The notes below the pieces were generated by a model. The model was given only the letters and a program-made list of their open reading frames with translations, ran no database searches and was not told the DNA's origin. The translations under genes were made by a program, and so were the position numbers. 64,000 nucleotides of DNA. Source: Pseudoalteromonas luteoviolacea. GTDB lineage: Bacteria > Pseudomonadota > Gammaproteobacteria > Enterobacterales > Alteromonadaceae. The stretch spans positions 159,534 through 223,533 of the forward strand of contig NZ_JAKFZS010000010.1 of the NCBI RefSeq assembly GCF_021654285.1, read 5' to 3'. How positions within the stretch are numbered: position 1 is the stretch's first letter; each line of letters begins with the position of its first letter. Below are positions 57,140 to 64,000 of this stretch, one piece after another.

Positions 57140-57970
57140 TTAGCGGTCTTTTAATAACTTCTTGGACCACATGTTTACGGAATGTAGCTGGTCTTGAGCA
57201 ATAATTTGGTTAGTAAGGCGTCCACCAAAATTAAACTCATGGCGCGCTAGCACTTTATTCATTGCATAATCATCAGCAATGCATTGACAATGTATTGTTT
57301 TTACGTCATTACGAAGCAGTCGGTCCAGCACGAAGTCAATTAAAGTGGTCGCCATCCCCTGACTCTGAACAAAAGAGGCAACGGACAAATCTTGTACAAA
57401 GCAGCTTTTTGTTTTTGCGTCATGCTTGATGTTGACCGCAGCAACTATATTATCCAAGTAGTCAATGACAACGTATTCATGTTCGCCTTGCATACTTGCT
57501 TTAATTTTTGGCTCATCCTCTTGCTGATGCGAGTAAAGCGTATCATCGTTTGCGAAGAGCTTGGCAATGCCTCTCGCATCGGAGCGGTTTGCAAGCCGTG
57601 CCATTGAGGTATTGTGTTGTGTTGCTTCAACGTTATCGGTGTTACTGATGACATGCTCAAGGATTTCATCATATAAACCGCTGTTTTCCTCTATTTTGCG
57701 CTGACTATCTAAGTATTTTGCAGCAAAAATCGCATCTTCATTGCAATATAGTTTGGGGATGGTTGCCTCGATTTGATATCCATTCGACATTAAGGCAAGT
57801 GAATTTGATTCTTTAACTTGTAGCAGCACTTTGGTGTTGCGGTTTTGATTTGCTGTATTCTCTATATGATGGAGTGTGTTGTCACAGAGATGTTGCGTCT
57901 GTATTTCCATTGCAAGCAGTTTATGTTGCTTGTCATTAGGCAATAATGGTGTTGCCTCATAAGTTTGCAT
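57140..57970 (-). CDS. GNAT acetyltransferase resembling beta-lysine N-acetyltransferase AblB
   Basis: 276 residues with a C-terminal GNAT fold (about 125-275): acetyl-CoA loop SVASFVQSQGMATTLIDFVL. Pieces outside the fold resemble AblB: GYQIEATIPKLYCNEDAIF in the N-terminal half and EFNFGGRLTNQI then SVNMWSKKL at the end. AblB acetylates beta-lysine, made by lysine 2,3-aminomutase (AblA), to the osmolyte N-epsilon-acetyl-beta-lysine. No ablA is in the window, so function is tentative, but the neighbouring BCCT transporter supports an osmolyte role. AGAGGG precedes the ATG. A generic acetyltransferase is the alternative. Confidence 0.65.
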   Translation of the reverse strand: MQTYEATPLLPNDKQHKLLAMEIQTQHLCDNTLHHIENTANQNRNTKVLLQVKESNSLALMSNGYQIEATIPKLYCNEDAIFAAKYLDSQRKIEENSGLYDEILEHVISNTDNVEATQHNTSMARLANRSDARGIAKLFANDDTLYSHQQEDEPKIKASMQGEHEYVVIDYLDNIVAAVNIKHDAKTKSCFVQDLSVASFVQSQGMATTLIDFVLDRLLRNDVKTIHCQCIADDYAMNKVLARHEFNFGGRLTNQIIAQDQLHSVNMWSKKLLKDR

Positions 57971-58243
57971 ATAACCCTCTATGCCTGTTTTATATACAGG
58001 AATCTATTTAGTTAGAGTTCTAATATTTTTTATTGTAACTTTTTGAGGGGGATAATTAAAGCTACGTTACAGATTGCTATGGGATTAAGCAAAAAAGCCC
58101 CCTTTTATAGAGTATTTAGCAAATATTTTTCCTACCTTTGCTAGGTATGTCTTGAGATAGTAATGAATTTCATATGCACAGCGGGTTTAATAGTTTTAAT
58201 TGTAATTAATTTGGGACCAGTTTGATGCAATCGAAGTACAGAA
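57971..58243. other. Intergenic region upstream of the AblB-like gene
   Basis: AT-rich; includes a short A-run/CCCCC/T-run near 58091-58110 that does not pair well. No gene or confident site. Confidence 0.35.
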
Positions 58244-59101
58244 TCATGGGTGTGACTGGCTGTGACTATCCAGTGCACCTCGCAACATGAGTTCGAGCTC
58301 TTGTGTATAAAAAGGCACGTACTTTTGAATATAGGTGAGTCTAAGGCCTTGTGAGTCCAATTCATCGAGTGCAGATTGCCATTTGTTGATAATTGTATCT
58401 GGCGTTTGCGCAGAAAAAGCCATATACACGCCATGCGGGGGTAGCTGAATAGACATGTGGGTTAAGGCATCGAGTGAGTAGCCAGAAGAAGCGAGTATTT
58501 CCCGGGTATTCATCAGTGAAATAATTGTGCAATCAAAGCGGCTTCTGGGCTGTAGAAGTAATTGAATCGCTTCAAGTTGGCTGTCCGTTTCATGGTATGG
58601 GATCTGATATTTTTTGTATATCTCTGTGTCCGCGACTTTACGTTGTGATACACAGGTTGCTTGATGACGGCGAATGTCTCCCAGCTGCTTAAACTCTCTT
58701 TTATCGCTTGAGCGTTTATATAAAACAGAACCGTCATATAAAAAAGGCCCCACCCATTTAAAGGCAGGGAGTCGCTCAGTCGTCTTTGCGACGATAAGGT
58801 GCGCTCTATGGTACAAAGTGACTTTACCAGAAGGTGACATAACTCTTTTTGGAGGTTGCTTTAATATGTTTAATCCTCGGGCAAAAGAGCTGACTTGCAC
58901 AGGCTGGTAATGAGACAGACGACTAGCCATCTGATTGTAGATGTCTGCGACAAAACCTGAGGTGACTTTACCATTTTCAATATAGACAAAAGGCTCAAGT
59001 GGATGCATTGACACAATCAGCTTGTGCTCCACGGTGTTGGCATACAAGGTGTGGCTGAGGATGCCAAAGAGTAAAAAGAAGAATAACCTAGCTTGCTTCA
59101 T
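58244..59101 (-). CDS. Solitary periplasmic solute-binding protein (SBP family 3-like)
   Basis: 285 residues with signal peptide (FFFLLFGILSHTLYA). The fold is that of amino-acid-type binding proteins: LIVSMHPLEPFVYIENGKVT and GFVADIYNQMASRL at the N-terminus, and later LPPHGVYMAFSAQTPD. No ABC permease or ATPase gene is nearby, a common situation for this group in Alteromonadales, where ligand and partner are usually unknown. Confidence 0.85.
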   Translation of the reverse strand: MKQARLFFFLLFGILSHTLYANTVEHKLIVSMHPLEPFVYIENGKVTSGFVADIYNQMASRLSHYQPVQVSSFARGLNILKQPPKRVMSPSGKVTLYHRAHLIVAKTTERLPAFKWVGPFLYDGSVLYKRSSDKREFKQLGDIRRHQATCVSQRKVADTEIYKKYQIPYHETDSQLEAIQLLLQPRSRFDCTIISLMNTREILASSGYSLDALTHMSIQLPPHGVYMAFSAQTPDTIINKWQSALDELDSQGLRLTYIQKYVPFYTQELELMLRGALDSHSQSHP

Positions 59102-59407
59102 AGCCGCTCATATAACTTTGATGACAATTTGAGTATTGTGGTCAGTTTTATATTTGTCTATTTAAACCCAATTTAAAGTGCGGATTTATCTGCCCCGAGA
59201 CATGGGTGCTCAAAAACATTGCAAAACTGAGCATGTTGAGCGTTCATTTGCTTGTGATTTGCGCATGTTGAGGTGTTTTTATTCTGATGTTCGGGCAGAC
59301 GATATTTTTATTAGCTGATATAAAAAGCCGTGTTGCACCACGGGACTTTCAGCGGTACTTGTTTAATTTGAGAGCGATAGAGCTTGTTTATAACAAGCTC
59401 TATGCGG
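59102..59407. other. Intergenic region with a perfect hairpin after the rhodanese gene
   Basis: ATAGAGCTTGTT (59377-59388) and AACAAGCTCTAT (59392-59403) form a 12-bp stem with a 3-nt loop four bases past the rhodanese stop. No T-run follows on the minus strand. The rest of the region holds nothing assignable. Confidence 0.5.
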
Positions 59408-59821
59408 TTACTGTTGTGGGTCGCCCAAGCGTCTATTAACTGGGTAGCGCTCAAAGTCTTCCCAGTAGTGGATCCCACCTATCATTTCTTTGACTTTTAA
59501 ACCTAGCTGAGCCAGTTTATATCCAGCCTTGGTCGCGCCATTGCAACCGGGGCCCCAGCAGTACACAACAAACAAGGTGTCGGGTGCAAAGTCTGCCATA
59601 CGTGCGGCGGTGATTTCATTATTGGGTATGTTTATAGCGGTGATCGCATGGCTCTTGGCAAAAGCGTGTACAGAGCGAGTATCTACGAGCACAAAGTGCT
59701 GTGTCCCTTGCTTGATATCGGCATACACATCGCTGCAATCCGTTTCACAGTCTAACTTTGCACTAAAGTGTGCCCGTGCTGCACTTGGTTCTGCGGTATT
59801 GTTTATTTGAATATTTGTCAT
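59408..59821 (-). CDS. Rhodanese-like domain protein
   Basis: 137 residues, single rhodanese fold. The N-terminal HFVLVDTRSVHAFAKSHAIT and the active loop VVYCWGPGCNGATKAGYKLA, with Cys at the catalytic position and a second Cys four residues later, are clear. The C-terminal GGIHYWEDFERYPV is also typical. The ATG at 59821 follows AGGAC; the frame extends upstream without support. It diverges from a LysR gene that probably regulates it. No membrane anchor; cytoplasmic. Confidence 0.9.
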   Translation of the reverse strand: MTNIQINNTAEPSAARAHFSAKLDCETDCSDVYADIKQGTQHFVLVDTRSVHAFAKSHAITAINIPNNEITAARMADFAPDTLFVVYCWGPGCNGATKAGYKLAQLGLKVKEMIGGIHYWEDFERYPVNRRLGDPQQ

Positions 59822-59981
59822 CAGTATTTGTCCTGTTTGGTTGGTGTTGTAACAGCTTACAAAGGGCGTTGCACTGGGTAAATTCATCATTTCTGAACGC
59901 GATGTTCACACATTGTGAATAGGTCTTGGTGACAGCCTGTTGTATATTTGTGGTTCAGATTCAAATCAGGTGAGTGAGCAC

Positions 59982-60839
59982 ATGGAATTTTACCATTTAA
60001 GGTCATTTGTGGTGGTTGCTGAAACGGGCAATTTAACCAAGGCTGCAAAACAGTTGTTTACTACACCGCCTGCAGTCAGTGCCCATATTCGCGCATTAGA
60101 AGATGAGCTGAAAACCACATTATTTGAGCGCACCAGCAAAGGCATGCGTTTGACCCCAAAAGGCGAGCAGTTGCGCTTGCAAGCGCAAAAAACTTTAGAC
60201 AGCGCCACAGACATGGTGAATCTGGCGGTAGAAAATGCAGATCAAGTGATAGGCACCTTTAAACTGGGTTTAAACCGAGACGCAAGTACATTGCGTATTG
60301 CAGAGTTGGTCAAAGCTTTGGTTTGCCACTGCCCGGGTATTGAGCTTGAGCTGCATGCGCTGAACACAGGGCAAATTCTTGAAAAGGTAAGCAGTGGTGA
60401 ATTGGATGGCGGATTTGTTTATGGTGATAGTTCGCCTGACCTATTTCATACCGAGTTAGCTTTGCAGCCCATTACCACGATAGTGCCAACCTCATTTGAT
60501 ATTACCGCGATTCAAAATGTTTACGATCTAGCTGATCTACCTTGGATAAGCGTTGGTGAGCATTGCCCATTCGATACGGCACTGCAAAAGCGGATTACTC
60601 AGTCCATTAAATCACAGGTACAAAGTGCAGATAACGCCTCTCGTGCGAGTTTAGTTGAACAGGGCGTTGGCGCCAGTTTTATCGAATTGGAAGTGGCACA
60701 AGCCATGGTTACAGCCAAGCAAGCACAGCGGCTCACCTTGTTGGACTTTGAGATATCACTGAACATAGTGGCAAAACAATCAGCGCTAAATAACCCCGTG
60801 GTAAAAGCAGTGCTGGATCAAGTTGATGCACTTTGGTAA
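59982..60839 (+). CDS. LysR-family transcriptional regulator
   Basis: 285 residues. The N-terminal winged helix is MEFYHLRSFVVVAETGNLTK with AAKQLFTTPPAVSAHIRALE, followed by the effector-binding domain (about 90-285). The ATG at 59982 follows AGGTGAG. Divergent arrangement with the rhodanese gene across about 160 bp is the usual LysR/target layout. Confidence 0.92.
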   Translation: MEFYHLRSFVVVAETGNLTKAAKQLFTTPPAVSAHIRALEDELKTTLFERTSKGMRLTPKGEQLRLQAQKTLDSATDMVNLAVENADQVIGTFKLGLNRDASTLRIAELVKALVCHCPGIELELHALNTGQILEKVSSGELDGGFVYGDSSPDLFHTELALQPITTIVPTSFDITAIQNVYDLADLPWISVGEHCPFDTALQKRITQSIKSQVQSADNASRASLVEQGVGASFIELEVAQAMVTAKQAQRLTLLDFEISLNIVAKQSALNNPVVKAVLDQVDALW

Positions 60840-60960
60840 GTGTGGGTGTGAGGAGTATCGCCACTGTACTCAATGAATTATGGTTTTAACCTGTAAGGAA
60901 AAGGTTCTCGTATTTATGTGAACTTAGGAAGTGGGATTGGTTCTCTTTAATTTTAGTTTT

Positions 60961-60997
60961 ATTATCAGGGGTGAAGGTAAATTCTGCCCCTGATAAT
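60961..60997. repeat. 11-bp inverted repeat between lysR and the large lipoprotein gene
   Basis: ATTATCAGGGG and CCCCTGATAAT are separated by 15 bp. They lie where two genes converge, but neither strand has a proper U-tract. Confidence 0.55.
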
Positions 60998-61017
60998 AAA
61001 TTTAATTATTAGTAACT

Positions 61018-63750
61018 TTATTTCCCAATGTCATATATTAATTTGTAAGAAATAATGTAATTGGTATCTGAGCTTATGAAGTGGTCGCTAGCAACAGGGT
61101 CCCATTTCCTTTCAGATTTTTGCGTCGTTCTATCCCAAATATATAGTGGGTAGAGTCTATCTTCAAGTTTTTTAGTGTAACTTACTCTCCCAAAGTCGAG
61201 TTTTCTTAAACCTACATGACTAATAGTTTCTGTATGACCATTGTTAAAGTCCTTAATGGTGATTTGGTTGTACTCGTTGTTTATACGATCTTCCCAAACT
61301 AATAAGTTATCTTTTAATATTACATTAGATAGCGCTGATCTGACCTGGTCACTCAGCTTTGTTGTGGTTTTGGTTTCTATATTATACATCAATAACTCAT
61401 TTTTCTCAGAGTGGGATGTATAATAGAAAATGTATTCATTATTTATACCTATACAATAAGAACCGTTTTCTCCTGCCTCTTGATTGTTAGTTAACCTGAT
61501 AGGTTGTGTGTCAGTACCATATTGATAAATGAATACGTCACTAATGTAATTAATGTAAGAGGCTTGGCATGACCAATAATTATCGTTAATAAACTTCGGT
61601 TTGTAGTTTTTATCGTTATTTGGCGCCTGTAAAAATTCATAAGTTAATAAATCTAAATTCCATAAATATACTCCGCTATTATCAGTCGTTGATTGTATTA
61701 TGGAGTTGCTTTCAAAGTTAAAATATTCATCATCACCATTTCCTTCAGTGATTAAGGCGCTTAAATTAATATTATTTCCATCTTTGTTTACGTATAAATC
61801 TCGAAGGCCTGGTGAGCCAAAACTGCCTGCAAAACCCCCTGTGCTATTGACTGTTTCGCTATATACACTTTTTCGATCACCTGAAAAGCTGAACTCTCTA
61901 GTAGTTACTGGATTAGCAGATAAATCAACAACTGTATATTTATCGATAGACTCTTTTGAATGGTAGCTACGCATGTCCTTTAATAACAATTGCTTGTCAT
62001 TAATGGTTATTATTTTGTGGTCTTCGGGAACTTCATATACCAAATTCCTTTCGGCAAGGTCTGGGTCATAATAAAAATCTATTTGGTCAGATGACCTGAC
62101 GTTATACTCATCAAAAGTAATCATATAAAACATATAGTCTCCCTTTGGTAAGCCATTCAAAGGGTAGGTGTATGAAAATTCGCCAGTGCCTTTTTTCTCT
62201 GCTAGCTTAATATCCCCAAAGTATACAGATGTGGTTATATTCTCACTTTCATCGGTGATACGGCCTTCCATGATTAATGTGTCATCTGAAATATATGAAT
62301 TATCTCGTGGTGAAGTTATGTCTATAACTGCTGGAGAATTGACAACCTCTTTAAACGCACGCTCTTTTACTACGCCATCCGTATCTTGCGCTACGATTTT
62401 TATTTCGTTGTCTCCATACTCTGGGTCCCATAATATATGGAAAGGATACGTTGTATTACATATGATATGCTCACTCTCGCATGTATCTACTGTAATTGGA
62501 GTTTCTTCTGTCTGTGTTTCAACTAATACACCATTCACCCAATATGAAACGGTTTCAATTTCCGATTTGGTTTTACCAATTGCTGCAATAACCTTTTTAT
62601 CTTGATAGTCCTTTATCGCAACGATTAGCTCTAAGTTGGGGTTGTATATATCAATTGTCTGACTAACTTGAACAAATATGCTTGGTGACACTTCTGCGGT
62701 GACGTCGATACGGTGGGTACCATCAGAGTATATAGCCGTATTTAATTGAGCATCTTCAGCGCCACAGTAATTATGTAGAGCGCACATGTTTTGGGTGTCA
62801 ATAAACCATTGAGTACTTTGTACTGTTTGGGATAACCCGATATTAATGGTCCCTTGGTATGGAGATGTTTGCCCATCAGGAAACGTAAGGGTTAATTGCT
62901 CGATAGTCTGCTGTTCAATATTAAACCTAACAACGTCTTGTGATGAACTTAATATTGACTCTGTATCATCGCTATTTACTACCAGGACACGATAATGAGC
63001 AGATGATTCGCTCTCAATCGTTTGCTCAGCGTATAAGCCTTCAGGAGCAGGACCAATTGATGCAACTGTGCTCCACTCTGCACTGTTCTGAGAATTTCTG
63101 CCAGCCGTGTTTTGTAACTTTTGTATTTTATAACCTTTCTCATCGCTAAAGGTATCTAGCCATTTGAAAGTAATTAAGTTGTTTTTATCGCTTTGTAAAC
63201 TTAAAGTCACGTCTGACGCAACTGAGTTATTTGAATGTTTTGGATCTAGTGGAAAGGGGTCTTCTTCATCAGGAGTGCCGTCACCATCTGTATCAGGTAA
63301 ATCAGGCTCTTTATCTGAGTCGTCGCCACCGCCGTTATCATCGTCACCGCCGTTATCATCACCACCGCCGTTATCGTCGCCACCGCCGTTATCGTCGCCA
63401 CCGCCGTTATCGTCGCCACCGCTGTTATCGTCGCCACCGCTGTTATCGTCGCCACCGCTGTTATCGTCGCCACCGCTGTTATCGTCGCCACCGCTGTTAT
63501 CGTCGCCACCGCCGTTATCGTTGCCACCGCCGTTATCGTTGCCACCGCCGGTGTCGTCGCTGCCACTATTTGGTGGTGTGGTTGTGCTATCAGGTGTATC
63601 AGTCGTTTGATCTGGCGGATTATTCGACTGTTCTGATGAGTTAGCGGTTGCGTCAGGTGTGTTTCCTGAATTTTCCGCCGGAGCGTCACTGCTGCCGCAC
63701 CCATTGAGTAGTAAGAGTAATGGAAGTATTAGAGCTTTTTTTGTAGACAC
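61018..63750 (-). CDS. Large repeat-containing surface lipoprotein
   Basis: 910 residues. The signal peptide ends in lipobox LNGC (Cys 18). A Ser/Thr/Pro/Asn-rich linker leads to a tandem GGGDDN/SGGDDN array (about residues 64-143), then DTDGDGTPDEEDPFPLDP, a thrombospondin-3-type calcium motif. Next come beta-sandwich regions resembling FN3/cadherin-like domains, and a C-terminal half (after about 590) with repeated strand patterns like a propeller. The start is GTG with AAGGGA six bases before it. Probably an outer-membrane-exposed adhesin or binding protein. No function is assigned. Confidence 0.82.
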   Translation of the reverse strand: MSTKKALILPLLLLLNGCGSSDAPAENSGNTPDATANSSEQSNNPPDQTTDTPDSTTTPPNSGSDDTGGGNDNGGGNDNGGGDDNSGGDDNSGGDDNSGGDDNSGGDDNSGGDDNGGGDDNGGGDDNGGGDDNGGDDDNGGGDDSDKEPDLPDTDGDGTPDEEDPFPLDPKHSNNSVASDVTLSLQSDKNNLITFKWLDTFSDEKGYKIQKLQNTAGRNSQNSAEWSTVASIGPAPEGLYAEQTIESESSAHYRVLVVNSDDTESILSSSQDVVRFNIEQQTIEQLTLTFPDGQTSPYQGTINIGLSQTVQSTQWFIDTQNMCALHNYCGAEDAQLNTAIYSDGTHRIDVTAEVSPSIFVQVSQTIDIYNPNLELIVAIKDYQDKKVIAAIGKTKSEIETVSYWVNGVLVETQTEETPITVDTCESEHIICNTTYPFHILWDPEYGDNEIKIVAQDTDGVVKERAFKEVVNSPAVIDITSPRDNSYISDDTLIMEGRITDESENITTSVYFGDIKLAEKKGTGEFSYTYPLNGLPKGDYMFYMITFDEYNVRSSDQIDFYYDPDLAERNLVYEVPEDHKIITINDKQLLLKDMRSYHSKESIDKYTVVDLSANPVTTREFSFSGDRKSVYSETVNSTGGFAGSFGSPGLRDLYVNKDGNNINLSALITEGNGDDEYFNFESNSIIQSTTDNSGVYLWNLDLLTYEFLQAPNNDKNYKPKFINDNYWSCQASYINYISDVFIYQYGTDTQPIRLTNNQEAGENGSYCIGINNEYIFYYTSHSEKNELLMYNIETKTTTKLSDQVRSALSNVILKDNLLVWEDRINNEYNQITIKDFNNGHTETISHVGLRKLDFGRVSYTKKLEDRLYPLYIWDRTTQKSERKWDPVASDHFISSDTNYIISYKLIYDIGK
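63321..63560. repeat. 18-bp tandem repeat array within the lipoprotein gene
   Basis: GTTAT recurs every 18 bp from 63334 to 63532 (12 copies), plus a degenerate unit at 63550. Each unit encodes GGGDDN or a close variant on the minus strand. Near-identical units without frame loss suggest slippage or recombination in multiples of six residues. Confidence 0.93.
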
Positions 63751-64000
63751 ATTTATTCCCTTAAATTTATTGAAATGTGATTAGATTAGTTTAAATCTCA
63801 AGGAGCAATAAATCAAAGAGGTTGTGACCATTATGAATATGATTATAACAGAAGAAGTTAAACCCAAGTTGTTTGTTTTTATTGGTTTAATTTTTTTGGT
63901 GGGAGATGTTGGTGAAAAAATGGGGGAAGTAATTTTTACATAAGTTTACATTGAATTTGGCGTGTTTATATAAATGAGAAACACTAAGTTGTAATTAGTT
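63751..64000. other. AT-rich upstream region of the lipoprotein gene
   Basis: Beyond the ribosome site AAGGGA, no promoter, gene or repeat could be supported before the window ends. Confidence 0.4.

Noticed and set aside
60961..60997. Intrinsic terminator for the large lipoprotein gene
   Set aside because: The stem is good, but the loop is 15 nt and no T-run follows on the minus strand, so it is listed only as an inverted repeat.
63321..63560. CRISPR-like regular repeat
   Set aside because: The repeats are contiguous 18-bp units with no spacers, inside a reading frame with lipobox and ribosome site; no cas genes nearby.
63164..63644. Long open frames on the plus strand and another minus frame across the repeat array
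   Set aside because: They are by-products of the GC-rich 18-bp repeat and encode only low-complexity peptides; the minus-strand lipoprotein frame explains the region.

Overview
The window reads as chromosomal DNA of a marine gammaproteobacterium, most likely Pseudoalteromonas or a close Alteromonadales relative. The basis is gene order (sfsA-dksA-gluQ-pcnB-folK-panB-panC; gpmM-envC-ctpA-yibQ facing yibN-grxC-secB-gpsA; epd-pgk-fba), moderate GC, and marine traits such as a BCCT osmolyte transporter and Na+/solute symporters. No rRNA, tRNA, IS element or CRISPR array was recognised.

Layout. 1-1968: right end of an integrated genomic island, with the 3' part of a type I methyltransferase gene (hsdM) and a tyrosine integrase, abutting the 3' end of yicC. 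1969-9002: core genes yicC, rph-pyrE, mpl-ubiX, a YadGH-type ABC exporter and a divergent TrmB-like methyltransferase. 9021-14280: a degenerate GGDEF-EAL membrane protein, the PLP aspartate decarboxylase PanP, and a GAF-GGDEF cyclase. 14286-22638: a CrbS-like symporter/histidine kinase, divergent from a two-subunit ActP-like symporter, a cNMP/CBS/DUF294 protein and a DnaQ-type exonuclease. 22801-26238: epd-pgk-fba. 26239-29981: a 610-bp GATC-packed non-coding region, then phoB-phoR-pstS with two Pho boxes. 30066-36671: a small twin-CX3C lipoprotein, then panC-panB-folK-pcnB-gluQ-dksA-sfsA. 36754-46002: pepB, a CBS protein, yibQ-ctpA-envC-gpmM and yibN-grxC-secB-gpsA. 46056-50273: porin, acs and a CrbR-like regulator. 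50310-64000: accessory material including purU, a Crp/Fnr-like regulator, an EamA transporter, arylamine N-acetyltransferase, an NAD(P)-binding protein, MarR/BCCT/AblB-like osmolyte genes, a solute-binding protein, a rhodanese with its LysR regulator, and a large repeat-bearing lipoprotein.

How the genes work together. An acetate-scavenging circuit is split between two loci (CrbS-like kinase plus symporter; acs plus CrbR-like regulator), and a shared upstream motif suggests common control. PanP can supply beta-alanine to PanC/PanB, which have no panD beside them. PhoBR should control pstS through a Pho box inside the end of phoR. The BCCT transporter, MarR regulator and AblB-like acetyltransferase suggest an osmoadaptation locus.

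The most unusual signal is the array upstream of phoB: 13 GATC sites in about 300 bp, two runs of them spaced at exactly 31 bp, and three tandem copies of a GATC-N6-TTACTAAC unit. This resembles Dam/SeqA- or Dam/Lrp-type DNA and matches no standard feature. Second in interest are the shared acs/symporter motif, the AblB-like enzyme without a visible ablA, and the twin-CX3C lipoprotein.
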